From: CFX5 sp023384495 | GTDB taxonomy: Bacteria > Chloroflexota > Anaerolineae > Caldilineales > Caldilineaceae | Length of the DNA: 64,000 bases | Assembly: GCA_048499455.1 (NCBI GenBank) | Contig: JASNZV010000022.1 | Coordinates: forward strand, 78,418 to 142,417 | Reading direction: 5' to 3' | In this document: in pieces, positions 10,060 through 24,088 of the stretch | Position numbering within the stretch: position 1 is the stretch's first letter | Layout of the letters: each line of letters starts with the position of its first letter | Notes under the pieces: model-generated | Database searches by the model: none | What the model was told of the DNA's origin: nothing | Seen by the model: only the letters and a program-made list of their open reading frames with translations | Position numbers and translations under genes: made by a program

Positions 10060-12609
10060 TCACCCACCCCGTCGCTGATAAATGCGCGCGTCGTCCTGCG
10101 CAAAGACCAGATCCATCACGCGCGCCAGCCGCTCCTCGCTCGCCGGGGTGATCTCATAGTGGCTGCGCTCGAAACGACCGATGTACACATAGTCGATCCG
10201 CCAGCGTTCGAGCGCCTGGACGATCTCCGGCCCCGAACCATGGCGATAGATCAGGTTGAGCGCCTCTCCCCGTCCGTGGGCCATCTCGCCAAAGGCCCGC
10301 CCGCGCCACTGTGACTCGTGTCCATCCCACCCTAGCAGCGTGGGGCGACCGGTGGCGGCGCTGACCCGCGCTGTGTTCGCCCGATAGGATTGGCCGATCC
10401 CCTGCAATACCACCGCATCGGGCGGCGTGTGTTGCAGCACCCAATGGATGGCGGCCAGCTCGGCGGGGTTTTCTTGCGCCACATAGGCAATCGCATCCAG
10501 TGTAGGCGGGTCAAGTGCAAAGCCGCCCGTCTTGCTGTAGGCCGCCGCGATTGGAAAGAGCAATCCGGCCACAATGAGCAGCAGCGAAAGCCCACTCACC
10601 CCGGTCACCCATGCGGACGTGCGCTTCCATTGCGCCAGCGCCTCTACGATAGCATACGTTGCACCCAGGCCAAAGAGCAACCAGGCCTGGTAATAAAATT
10701 TGAAAATCGTGTTCATGCGCGAGCCAAAATTGTCGCGCAGATAGACAAATTCGGGCGCGTAGACCAACAACAGACCCAACCCAACCAGCAGCAGCGCAAA
10801 GGTTTGCGCCTGCTGGGCGCGCTGTTCGGCGGGCGTCTCTGGCTGTATGCCGAACACCATCCGCCAGATCAGCGCCGCCGTCACGGTCAGCAGGGCGCCG
10901 ACAAAGAGAAAGGTAAAGCCCTGGCGGCTCCATCGTTCGACAATCAAGGGCCAGTGGCTCACTGCCCCATCCGGCAGCGCCATTTCGGCCAGCGCCTCGC
11001 GACCGGCCGGCGTGGCAAAGGCCACGGTCAGACTCACGGCCAGAAAGGTCAGCGGGCCACCAAAGACAACCGCCGCCGCAACCCCCAGCTCTCGGCCCGA
11101 CGGCTGCACATACGGCCAGGCCAAGCCAAGCAATGCGACGACGCCACACAGCCCAAAGCCAAACATGAGCAGGAATTGGGGCAGCCGCGTCGGGTTGAAA
11201 AAGTTGGGGATAAAGCCGCCCGCCTGGCTCTGCGCCGTCAGAAAGTAAGGCAAGTAGAGAATCACAACGCCGACGGCCAATGCGATCCCTGCGCCAGTCG
11301 CTGTCAGGGCCGCCCACCCCATGCTCAGATGATAATGCGGGCTGCGATAGAGCACATAGAAAAGCGACGCCATTAACAAGAACCAATAGGGCGGAAAGTC
11401 CCACGTGTTGAGGAAGATAAGTGAGCCGGCTGCCGCTACAATCAGCCCCGCACCCAACCCGCCCAGCGGAAGCAAACCCAACACGGCGCGCGACGCGGCG
11501 CGAGTGCGGTTGACAAGCGAGGCGCCTCTCTCATCATCTGGCGCAACAGACGGCCCCCACGCTGCGCCAAAAAAGAGATTCTGCGCCAAGCCGATCACCA
11601 GCAGCACAAAGGGCATGGCCAGCACATGCGGATGGTTGTCGCCCAACACATAGCTGAACATGGGAAATTCATCGATCACCTCGATGTGGTCGCCACGCAG
11701 GCTGACATCGCGCAGCACACGGCTGCTCCGCCACCACCACCAGTCCAGCCCGATAAACCAATCCCCCGTCTGTGCTGCATTTTCCGGGAAGCCACGCACC
11801 GAAAACCAGCGCGCCAGCCCGGTCACGTTGAACCCTTGGGCATAGAGCCACTCGAAGATCACCTGCGCGTTGCCGGTGATGCCCACGGCCACGGCCGCCA
11901 GTAGCCCGCCCAACCGCGCCGTGGATTCGGAACGCCCGGCGCGGCGCAACAGGTTGTAGCCAACCCCGACCGAGCCGATCAGCAGCAGCCCAAACCAACT
12001 GGCCTGCCCCAGCGTGTAGGCAATCTCCGGCGGTTGCCCGGCCAGACGGCCCAGTGTGGTCAGCAGCCAGTAACCGAAATAATAGTAGCTGATGGCGTAC
12101 CCGCTGAGCCACGCATCTTGGGGGGGATAGGTGGGGCTGGCCCAGATGCTGTTCATGAACATGAGGTCCATGGGCTTCTCGGTGTGATTCGCCGCCGGGT
12201 CATGCGCGCGCACATAGGCCCACCCTGCAAAGGCCAGCAGAAAGAGCAGCTCGATAAACAGAATGTGGCGAATTGACAATTGTGCAGACGCCGGCCCAGG
12301 CCCTGTGGCTCGATCGCCAAAGTGTAGCTGCCCCATCGACAGATGCACGGTCCGTAGCGTCTGCCGGCCCACAACAAAACTGAACGACGCCACGGCAATC
12401 AGCGCCAGCCAGGCGCCGCCGGTCTCGTTGCGCAGCAGGCCATAGCTCACGCCGAGCCAAAGCACTAGCCCTACGAGCAAGACACCCAGGCTCTTGGCAA
12501 AGGCGTAGCCCCGGTCAGCCAGGTTGGCGAAGAGACGAACGGTCAGGGGCAGCGCCGCCACTGTGACACATTGGATGATGAGATACCAACTGAGAAATTG
12601 CCAGACCAT
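10060..12609 (-). CDS. DUF2298 ('Chlor_Arch_YYY') polytopic membrane protein
   Basis: An 849-residue membrane protein with around 16 hydrophobic segments. It carries the three-tyrosine signature SYYYFGYW near residue 175, and DNHPHVLAMPF, both typical of the DUF2298/YYY family found mainly in Chloroflexi and archaea. The C-terminal region (TARVSAATGRPTLLGWDGHE, then a soluble tail with YVYIGRFERSHY) matches the family's conserved end. Function is not established; the co-occurrence with GT-C proteins here and in related genomes suggests cell-surface glycan work. It is separated from the next gene downstream by only a few bases and is probably co-transcribed with it. ATG at 12609 begins directly before the first helix. 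Confidence 0.78.
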   Translation of the reverse strand: MVWQFLSWYLIIQCVTVAALPLTVRLFANLADRGYAFAKSLGVLLVGLVLWLGVSYGLLRNETGGAWLALIAVASFSFVVGRQTLRTVHLSMGQLHFGDRATGPGPASAQLSIRHILFIELLFLLAFAGWAYVRAHDPAANHTEKPMDLMFMNSIWASPTYPPQDAWLSGYAISYYYFGYWLLTTLGRLAGQPPEIAYTLGQASWFGLLLIGSVGVGYNLLRRAGRSESTARLGGLLAAVAVGITGNAQVIFEWLYAQGFNVTGLARWFSVRGFPENAAQTGDWFIGLDWWWWRSSRVLRDVSLRGDHIEVIDEFPMFSYVLGDNHPHVLAMPFVLLVIGLAQNLFFGAAWGPSVAPDDERGASLVNRTRAASRAVLGLLPLGGLGAGLIVAAAGSLIFLNTWDFPPYWFLLMASLFYVLYRSPHYHLSMGWAALTATGAGIALAVGVVILYLPYFLTAQSQAGGFIPNFFNPTRLPQFLLMFGFGLCGVVALLGLAWPYVQPSGRELGVAAAVVFGGPLTFLAVSLTVAFATPAGREALAEMALPDGAVSHWPLIVERWSRQGFTFLFVGALLTVTAALIWRMVFGIQPETPAEQRAQQAQTFALLLVGLGLLLVYAPEFVYLRDNFGSRMNTIFKFYYQAWLLFGLGATYAIVEALAQWKRTSAWVTGVSGLSLLLIVAGLLFPIAAAYSKTGGFALDPPTLDAIAYVAQENPAELAAIHWVLQHTPPDAVVLQGIGQSYRANTARVSAATGRPTLLGWDGHESQWRGRAFGEMAHGRGEALNLIYRHGSGPEIVQALERWRIDYVYIGRFERSHYEITPASEERLARVMDLVFAQDDARIYQRRGG

Positions 12610-12750
12610 TACAGGATCATTACTGGTGCTTCGTCGGTTATTGGGTGATTGGATAATGCCAGGTCCGGCCAGCGACCAGACCTGCTATGGGCTTGCCGGC
12701 TAATGCGCCGGATGACCATCGTCCATCGTCCATCGTCTATCGTCCATCGT

Positions 12751-17760
<5,010 letters not shown>

Positions 17761-17786
17761 ACAGTCGCATTCGGATTTGGCTCATC

Positions 17787-20000
17787 TCAGTTTTCCACCA
17801 CCCGCACCTGCCCCAGGCGGACGCCGGCATCGCTGAGGCCGACCTTGAGCCGTTCGCCCGTCTCCGGGTGGTAGAGGCCAATTTCGACCCCGTAGAGGCC
17901 CGCCGGCGCATTTGCGGGCACAGAGAGGACAACCTGGTCGGTCAACGTCTGTCCGCGCACCCAACCCGAGGTGGGCGCGGCGCCTCCCTGTGGCATGGTG
18001 TCGCGCTGCGCCCAAACCGCGTCCGGTGGCAGCAACAGGTGGACAAAGACCACATAGTCGTGCGCCGGCGTCGCCAGCGCTTCCCAGTGGAGCGTCACGG
18101 TCAGCTCGTTGCCGGCTCGTACTTGCCAGCGGTCAAACGTATAGCCGATCAGCGCAATCTGGTCGCCAAAGTTGATTCGCGGCAGCGCAGCGTCTGCATC
18201 GCCTGGCGTAACAGCCACGTAGCCCAACGTCACCTTGTCGCCGCCGTTGGCAGTCTGTAGCCGCATCCCGGTTTGGTGATCGTACAGCCCGACATCGATG
18301 CGCAACTGCCCCGGCGCGGGCAGCGCCGCCGGCAGCGTGACCTTGTGGCGGTCCGGCGCGATCTCGCCGGGTCGCCAATCCCCCGTGGGCAGCGCGCCGC
18401 CGGCAGGGTAGCTGTCGCGCTGCGCCTGCACGATTTCGTGCTCGTCCACCAGGTGGACAAAGACGCTGTAATCCGCCGCAACTGGCTGTTCGGCCTGCCA
18501 GTATAGTTCGAGCGTCAGCGTCTGGCCGGGTTGGACTGAGTCGGGCGCCCAGTGAACGCCGCGTAGCGCAATCGACTCGCCAAAGTGTGCAGCGATTTCG
18601 TCGACGGTGGTGGGCAGTGCAGCCAGGCTCGCCGGCGCGGCATAGGCCGGCCCAATCCAGCGCCAGGGCGCCATCACCGCCACCGGCAGCAAGATCGCCG
18701 CCACGGTTGCGGCGACCCACCCCTCTCGGCCCTTGGGCGACCACTGGCACAGACCAGCGGCCAGCAGCGTCGCCAGCGCGCTGACGGCGGGGAAGAGCAA
18801 GCGGCCCTGCGGGTAGCTGATCTGCGCCCAGCGCACTACCAAGGCGGCAATCGTCAGCACCCAGGCGGACAACAGGATAAGCTGCGAAACCTGAACGTGA
18901 CCTTGCAGCTTCCGGTTCCGCCAGAGCCCCACAACCAGGCCGCCCAGACCCAACAGGGCAAGCCCGCTCACGCCACTATAGACCCACGGGTCGGCCACGA
19001 TGTTGTACCAGCCAAAGACAGCCCAGTAGGAGCGCCAGACGCCGGGGGCCAACGTCGCCGCTTCCGCCAGCGTTAGCGGTTCGGGGCGACCGGGCAAGAC
19101 GGCAAACATGGCCGAAAGCCCCAGCGGGTCGCCATAGAGCTGCCAGTTACGCAGATACCACCAGCCGGCGATGCACAGCGCCACACCGCCACTGACCAGC
19201 CCATGACGCCAGAAGCGCAGCCACGACCGCTCGCGCCAGGCCAGCCAGGAGAGCGCGCCGGCAGCCAAACTCGCCAGCGCCAATCCGCTCACCTTGCTCA
19301 GCGCCGCTGCGCCCACAAGCGCGCCCACACCGACCAGTTGGAGCAACGACGGCGGTGTGGGCTGGGCGAGCAAGCGCACCAGCAACCATATCCCCAATGC
19401 GCAACAAGCCGTGACCAGATTGTCGTTGCTCACGGCCGCGCTGATGAACAAGAATTGCGGGTTGGCCGCCACCAACAACCCCGCCAGCGCTGCGCTCGCC
19501 CTGCTGTGAGGAAAGACCGTTCGCGCAAGCATATAAGTGGCGGCAACGGTGACTGCGCCCAAGCTCACTGACACAAAGCGCGCCAGGTGGGCAGCGAGGG
19601 TGACCCCCTGCCACGGCCACGCTTGCGCCGGGCCGTGGCGCATCATGTTCTTGTTGTCGAAGGCGTCGGCCTCCCCCACCGCGACGTGGGGGTTATAGCG
19701 GATCACGGCGCTGGCATTGTCGGTGGGAATCCAGCCGGTTGCCAGGGCCGCCATCAGATAATAGAGCGGCGGCTGGCTTCCCTCCTGTTTCCACGGCGCC
19801 GTACCCACATCGGCGGGTTGGGGCAATCCACGTCCTTCGGCCAGCCAGCGCACATACTCATAGTGCCATACCTCGTCGGGCGCTTCAAAGAGCGGATTGA
19901 CCACGCTATACGCGCCTGCCAGCAACACAAATCCCACCACAAGCCATGCAATAAGCCAGCGCTCGACGTGGGCGGAAGGTTGAATGCGAAACAGAGTCAC
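17787..20000 (-). CDS. PMT/ArnT-like membrane glycosyltransferase with beta-rich C-terminus
   Basis: A 737-residue protein. The first extracytoplasmic loop has FEAPDEVWHYEYVRWLAEG, the GT-C acidic signature, followed by around eleven helices to about residue 470. The remaining 260 residues hold two similar beta-sandwich-like modules: both contain L-x-L-x-W-x-A and DYSVFVHLVDE or DYVVFVHLLLP, and both end with a GLYD/GLYHPETGERL strand. This is a pattern seen in Chloroflexi GT-C proteins and probably forms an outer-face accessory domain. It lies just upstream of the fusion gene on the same strand and is likely co-transcribed. The sugar donor and acceptor cannot be deduced. Confidence 0.75.
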   Translation of the reverse strand: MTLFRIQPSAHVERWLIAWLVVGFVLLAGAYSVVNPLFEAPDEVWHYEYVRWLAEGRGLPQPADVGTAPWKQEGSQPPLYYLMAALATGWIPTDNASAVIRYNPHVAVGEADAFDNKNMMRHGPAQAWPWQGVTLAAHLARFVSVSLGAVTVAATYMLARTVFPHSRASAALAGLLVAANPQFLFISAAVSNDNLVTACCALGIWLLVRLLAQPTPPSLLQLVGVGALVGAAALSKVSGLALASLAAGALSWLAWRERSWLRFWRHGLVSGGVALCIAGWWYLRNWQLYGDPLGLSAMFAVLPGRPEPLTLAEAATLAPGVWRSYWAVFGWYNIVADPWVYSGVSGLALLGLGGLVVGLWRNRKLQGHVQVSQLILLSAWVLTIAALVVRWAQISYPQGRLLFPAVSALATLLAAGLCQWSPKGREGWVAATVAAILLPVAVMAPWRWIGPAYAAPASLAALPTTVDEIAAHFGESIALRGVHWAPDSVQPGQTLTLELYWQAEQPVAADYSVFVHLVDEHEIVQAQRDSYPAGGALPTGDWRPGEIAPDRHKVTLPAALPAPGQLRIDVGLYDHQTGMRLQTANGGDKVTLGYVAVTPGDADAALPRINFGDQIALIGYTFDRWQVRAGNELTVTLHWEALATPAHDYVVFVHLLLPPDAVWAQRDTMPQGGAAPTSGWVRGQTLTDQVVLSVPANAPAGLYGVEIGLYHPETGERLKVGLSDAGVRLGQVRVVEN

Positions 20001-20021
20001 CGGGGCCGAGTCTTCCTATGT

Positions 20022-21536
20022 TTATTCGCGCGGATAGTTGGGCAACACCCAGGTGATCTGGTGGCTGGGTGGCGGCGGCCACAGTAGATAGACATCGACC
20101 CAGCGCGCCCACAGCGCCAGATCGTCGTCGGCATAGCCTAGATCGATACGGCGACCCACAATGGCTGACCCTCGGTCGAGCGCGTCACCGTAGCCATAGC
20201 CGGGCACGTAGACTCGCGAGCGCAGCGGGATGGTGCGTGGGTCTACGGCGACGATACCGTTGCGCATTACCTCGCCCGTATAGGTGCGCCCGTAGGTGGG
20301 GCTGGAGCGTGACACCCCGGCGGTAGCGGCGCTATAACTGGACGCATAGGCGCGGAACTTGCGCCAATAGGTGATCTGGGCGCCATCGGGCGCGGTAAAG
20401 GTCTTGGGTTCAATCCGCTGGCCATAGGCCACCACTCGCTGCGTTGCCTCCTGCGCCACCCAGGAATCGTGGGGGATGCGCGCGACCTCTTCCCCATTCT
20501 CATAGCGGACAAAAAATCGCTGGCGGTTGATGCCCGGCGCGCCGCTGTTCATTACCTGTTGCGTGTCAATCTCCAGGTTTGCGTCGGGCTGGAAGGCAGT
20601 CTCGAAGGGGATGATCTCTTCGGTGACGATCACCTCTTCGCGCACACGGGTGATGCTGATCTGCAAATCGTCGACCAGCGGCGCATCCAACGGGGGGGTG
20701 ACCAGGTCGGGCCCGGCCACGCCGATCTTCAGCTCGGTGAGCGCATCGGCGACAGTGCGCCCACGCGTGCGAGTGCGCACTGTGCGGCCATCGACCAGCA
20801 GGTTGACGGGCGTGCTGCGTTCGATGAAGACGCGCAACCCGGCTGACACCGGGCTGCCCAGGCTTGGCTGCACCTGATCCCCCAAGTAGAGGGTGATCTC
20901 TGCCTCGCGCAACGCCTCGCCAATTGTATTGGCCGTGGTGCTGATGGTGTAGGGCAGGCTGCCATCGTCCACAGTCATCGGCACAGCGCGGACAATGCGC
21001 AACAGGCGAGGCTCAACCGTCAACCGCTCCCAGGTATGGCCGCGGGCATGGGTCACTGGGGCCAGGGTCACCACCGGCGGCGGCAACGGGTCGCCCGGCC
21101 TGATCTGACGGTCGCCGATGAGCACGCGGTCGGCGCGATCAACGGGGACGCCGGCATCGGCCAGCACTTCGGCTGCATTGACGCCCCAACTGGCTACAAG
21201 CACCTCGCGTCCGTCGGCAACAATGCGGAAGGGCTGGGCGCGCGCCACGGTCAATTGTAGGTGAGGGGTAATGGGTGCGCTCGGTGGTGGTGAGATGCGG
21301 TCGTTGGGCTCTGCTTCGATCCCCAAGTCGAGCAGCAGCGCGCCTACTGTGCGCCGATGGGTGTGCACTGTCTCGGTCATGTCGTCCACCGTCACCATCA
21401 CGGCGCGCGCGCTGAGCAACCAGCCCGCCCAGAAAAAGAGCAGAATCAACAGCGCCGCCGTTGACTGTACGGCAAGCATGGGCAAGCCACGAACCGCATC
21501 GGAGGCATTGAGACCCTTTTGCGCCAGAGCAGACAT
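20022..21536 (-). CDS. G5 / DUF348 / 3D-domain cell-wall protein (YabE/Rpf-like)
   Basis: About 504 residues. A membrane segment near the N-terminus (TAALLILLFFWAGWLLSA) is followed by ubiquitin-like DUF348 repeats (VTVDDMTETVHTHRRTVGAL and two more), then a G5 domain (REEVIVTEEIIPFET...QRFFVRYENGEE). The C-terminal 3D domain (IVAVDPRTIPLRSRVYVPG...RRIDLG) is named for three Asp residues; in MltA and YabE-like proteins it forms a lytic-transglycosylase-type active site. It therefore probably cleaves or remodels peptidoglycan, anchored outside the membrane. I chose ATG at 21536, 12 residues inside a longer frame that would begin with TTG at 21572. A TATACT -10-like hexamer on the minus strand at 21577-21572 fits a short leader. 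Confidence 0.82.
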   Translation of the reverse strand: MSALAQKGLNASDAVRGLPMLAVQSTAALLILLFFWAGWLLSARAVMVTVDDMTETVHTHRRTVGALLLDLGIEAEPNDRISPPPSAPITPHLQLTVARAQPFRIVADGREVLVASWGVNAAEVLADAGVPVDRADRVLIGDRQIRPGDPLPPPVVTLAPVTHARGHTWERLTVEPRLLRIVRAVPMTVDDGSLPYTISTTANTIGEALREAEITLYLGDQVQPSLGSPVSAGLRVFIERSTPVNLLVDGRTVRTRTRGRTVADALTELKIGVAGPDLVTPPLDAPLVDDLQISITRVREEVIVTEEIIPFETAFQPDANLEIDTQQVMNSGAPGINRQRFFVRYENGEEVARIPHDSWVAQEATQRVVAYGQRIEPKTFTAPDGAQITYWRKFRAYASSYSAATAGVSRSSPTYGRTYTGEVMRNGIVAVDPRTIPLRSRVYVPGYGYGDALDRGSAIVGRRIDLGYADDDLALWARWVDVYLLWPPPPSHQITWVLPNYPRE

Positions 21537-21609
21537 ACGCGCTATTGTATCCAACCTCCCCACGCTTGCCAAGTATACGGGTTGGCCGTTGTTACGTAAT
21601 CGACATTTA

Positions 21610-21638
21610 TTGACAATCGGCGTGTGACGGTTGACAAT
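21610..21638 (+). promoter_or_regulatory. Sigma-70-like promoter for the M20 peptidase
   Basis: TTGACA at 21610-21615, a 17-base spacer and GACAAT at 21633-21638, about 60 bases before the peptidase start. The -35 is perfect and the -10 matches four of six. A second TTGACA overlaps the -10 region. Confidence 0.45.
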
Positions 21639-21700
21639 TGAGGAGTAAAAGGATCCCCCCGGCCATACATCGGAACAGAAGCAGCAGAGGTGAAATGGAT

Positions 21701-22858
21701 ATGGATGGACAACGGATCCTCGATTATTTTGCCGCGCGTCAAGCAGAGATGCTCGCCGTCATTGGCGAACTGGTGATGCAGGAGACCCCCAGCCGCGACA
21801 AGCCGCGGCTCGACGCCTTCGCCGAGCTGCTGGCCAGGCGGCTGGCGGCGGTGGGCGCCCAGGTGACGGTTGTTCCCGGTGGTGAGCGGGGCAACCACCT
21901 ATGCGCCCGCATGGATATACCGCCCGCAGGCGCCACTGTAGACGCCACTGTGCAGCCGGGGCTGGTGCTCTGTCACTATGACACTGTTTGGCCGGTGGGC
22001 AGCCTGGCGACCCACCCTTTCCGCATCGAGGCCGGCAGGGCCTATGGGCCGGGCATTTTTGACATGCAGAGCAGCCTGGCGCTGACCGAATATGCGTTGC
22101 GCGCTGTCCGTGATCTGCAACTCGCGCTGCCCCGACCTATCACCATCCTTATGACGTCGGATGAGGAGATTGGCAGCCACAGCTCGCGCAAACTCATCGA
22201 AGAAGAGGCGCGGCGCTCGGCCTATGCGCTGGTCATGGAATCGCCGCTGCCGGGTGGCGCGCTCAAGACAGCGCGCAAGGGGGTCGGCGGGTGGCGTCTG
22301 TCGGTAACCGGCCGCGCCGCTCACGCCGGAATCGAGCCTGAGAAGGGGGTGAGCGCGATTGAGGAGCTGGCCCACCAGATTCTCAAGCTGCACGCCCTCA
22401 CTGACATGGCGGTGGGAACCACGGTCAACGTAGGGGTGGTGGAAGGGGGCAGCGTAGTCAACGTGGTTGCGCCCCATGCTCGCGCCGAGATCGACGTGCG
22501 TGCGTGGACGCAGGCCGAGGCCGACCGCATCAGCGCGGCCATGGCCAACCTGCAACTGGTGACACCCGGCGCCTCACTCACCGTGGATGGGGGTTGGAAT
22601 CGCCCGCCGCTTGAGCCAGCGGCAACACGCGCCATCTTCCAGCGCGCCCAGGCGATTGGCCAGGAACTGGGCATCGACCTGCGCGAGGGAAGCACCGGCG
22701 GCGGCAGCGATGGCAACATAACCGGCGCGCTCGGCATCCCTACGCTGGATGGATTGGGCGTCCACGGCGCCGGCGCCCACGCCGACCACGAGCACATCGA
22801 GGTGGACAAGATCGCCGAACGGGCGGCGCTGCTTACGGCGTTGCTGCTGCGCCTATGA
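21701..22858 (+). CDS. M20-family metallopeptidase (glutamate carboxypeptidase-like)
   Basis: About 385 residues, normal for M20A/carboxypeptidase-G2-type enzymes. The zinc-ligand motifs are in order: CHYDTVWPVG near residue 92, GPGIFDMQSS, the catalytic acid pair TSDEEIGSHSS, an ES motif (VMESPLP) and the C-terminal HADHEHI. The dimerisation domain contains GRAAHAGIEPEKG. It should hydrolyse a terminal amide bond, probably releasing glutamate or another amino acid from a peptide or acylated amino acid in the cytoplasm. AGAGGTGA lies seven bases before ATG 21701, which fits better than ATG 21695, only one base away. It reads toward the GntR regulator and sugar importer, but a hairpin and a separate promoter lie between them. 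Confidence 0.88.
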   Translation: MDGQRILDYFAARQAEMLAVIGELVMQETPSRDKPRLDAFAELLARRLAAVGAQVTVVPGGERGNHLCARMDIPPAGATVDATVQPGLVLCHYDTVWPVGSLATHPFRIEAGRAYGPGIFDMQSSLALTEYALRAVRDLQLALPRPITILMTSDEEIGSHSSRKLIEEEARRSAYALVMESPLPGGALKTARKGVGGWRLSVTGRAAHAGIEPEKGVSAIEELAHQILKLHALTDMAVGTTVNVGVVEGGSVVNVVAPHARAEIDVRAWTQAEADRISAAMANLQLVTPGASLTVDGGWNRPPLEPAATRAIFQRAQAIGQELGIDLREGSTGGGSDGNITGALGIPTLDGLGVHGAGAHADHEHIEVDKIAERAALLTALLLRL

Positions 22859-22942
22859 CGGGCGCCAATCGCCGGTCTGCCGTGTCGGCGGCGGTGACGA
22901 GCGCATCGAAATCGTCTACGCTGAAAACGTCAAGGGCGGTAT

Positions 22943-22975
22943 AGGTGACAGTCACTTCAAAAGTGACTGTCACCT
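22943..22975. repeat. Perfect 15-bp palindromic hairpin
   Basis: AGGTGACAGTCACTT, a three-base loop (CAA), then the exact reverse complement. It lies 85 bases past the peptidase stop. There is no T-run after it, so it may act as a terminator-like or REP-type palindrome; the high symmetry is seen directly. Confidence 0.7.
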
Positions 22976-23010
22976 CACAGGAGCGGATGCGCCCATCAGA
23001 TTGAGCCGGT

Positions 23011-23039
23011 TTGACAAAAGCGAAACAAGCCGATATGAT
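23011..23039 (+). promoter_or_regulatory. Consensus-like promoter for the GntR regulator
   Basis: TTGACA (23011-23016), 17 bases, TATGAT (23034-23039). It lies about 160 bases upstream of the GntR start. The leader between them has no other recognised element. Confidence 0.65.
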
Positions 23040-23206
23040 CGCTTATTGATAATTGATAACCCCTTACCCAAAATTCAACCTGTTCGAATTAATTGTTGCC
23101 CAAACAGTTGCCCCGGCGCTGATGCATCTGGCGATTGGATTAGGTGGCGCTATTATGCATTGCGAGTGCAATTTGCAACTCGGGGGCCCTCGATGGAGAT
23201 TGGATC

Positions 23207-23884
23207 ATGAGTGAACTGATGGCCAGGCGACCTGTGGTCGGCCCGGGGCGCGCTATCGGTTCTCTGGCGGATCACGTGTGGCGGCAGTTGCGCTTTGCCA
23301 TCATCCACGGCGCGCTCCAGCCTGGTGAGCGGTTGGTCGAGCTGGAACTTGCAAAGCAGATGGGCTCTAGCCAGGGGCCGATTCGCGAGGCGCTCCAACG
23401 GCTGGAGCGTGATGGGCTGGTGGAGCGCCGGGCGCGCAGTGGCTCGTTTGTCACGCCGATCCTGATTGATGAGATGTACGAACTCTTCTCCATTCGCAGC
23501 AGCGTGGAAGGATTCGCCATCCGCCGGGCTGCCAGACAGATATCGCCGTTGCAACTTGATGAATTACAAACGCTGCTGGAGCGAATGCGGATCGCTGCTC
23601 GCCAGGATGATATGGCGGGGCTGGTGGAACATGATATGGAATTCCACCGGCGGATCTGTGAATGGTCCGCCAGCCCAACCCTGCTACAGGTTTGGACGCC
23701 GCTCTATACCCAGATTCAGCGTTTTGTGACCCAGACGCACAAGCGCTATTTTCACAATTTGCTTGAGATCGCCGACACCCATCAGCCGCTGGTCGAAGTA
23801 TTGCGGAACGGTGACGTAGAGGGAGCGCAACGGCTGGTGCAGGAACACATCATGTTGATTTGGTCTCGGATTGAACGGGACTGA
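23207..23884 (+). CDS. GntR-family transcriptional regulator, FCD subfamily
   Basis: 225 residues. The N-terminal winged helix shows the GntR pattern (LRFAIIHGALQPGERLVE...SSQGPIREALQRLERDG). The C-terminal all-helical FCD domain has the metal/ligand-binding pattern D-MEFHRRICEW near residue 145 and DTHQPLVEVLRNGD near the end. FadR/FCD regulators usually repress catabolic operons and are released by a sugar acid or organic acid. It stands directly upstream of the importer genes, so local control is the simple inference. GGAG eight bases before ATG 23207 sets the start. The ligand is unknown. Confidence 0.88.
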   Translation: MSELMARRPVVGPGRAIGSLADHVWRQLRFAIIHGALQPGERLVELELAKQMGSSQGPIREALQRLERDGLVERRARSGSFVTPILIDEMYELFSIRSSVEGFAIRRAARQISPLQLDELQTLLERMRIAARQDDMAGLVEHDMEFHRRICEWSASPTLLQVWTPLYTQIQRFVTQTHKRYFHNLLEIADTHQPLVEVLRNGDVEGAQRLVQEHIMLIWSRIERD

Positions 23885-23925
23885 GGTCGCCACCCCAGCC
23901 TGGTTGTTCCCTTTTCCGTCTCTGC

Positions 23926-24026
23926 ATTCAATGCAAAGGCGCAACGATATAGAGACTGAAAGAGGGGGTGAACAAACAGCCTGGCGTTTTTGCCCTCTGT
24001 GGCTTTGCGTTGAGCAGAGCGGCAAA
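23926..24026. repeat. Interspersed intergenic repeat ('ctttgcgcctttgcgtt' type)
   Basis: Imperfect inverted element with cattcaatgcaaaggcgcaa at the left and ctctgtggctttgcgttgag at the right. It resembles the elements at 553-665 and 27971-28010 and fills the gap between the regulator and the solute-binding protein. Confidence 0.45.
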
Positions 24027-24088
24027 GATTGGGGTTTCATTTTTTGCATTGTTTCCCTTTCCATGTACGCAGCAAGGAGGAACTTACC

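Noticed and set aside
22943..22975. Classical Rho-independent terminator
   Set aside because: The stem is perfect but there is no T-run after it on either strand, so only a palindrome is claimed.
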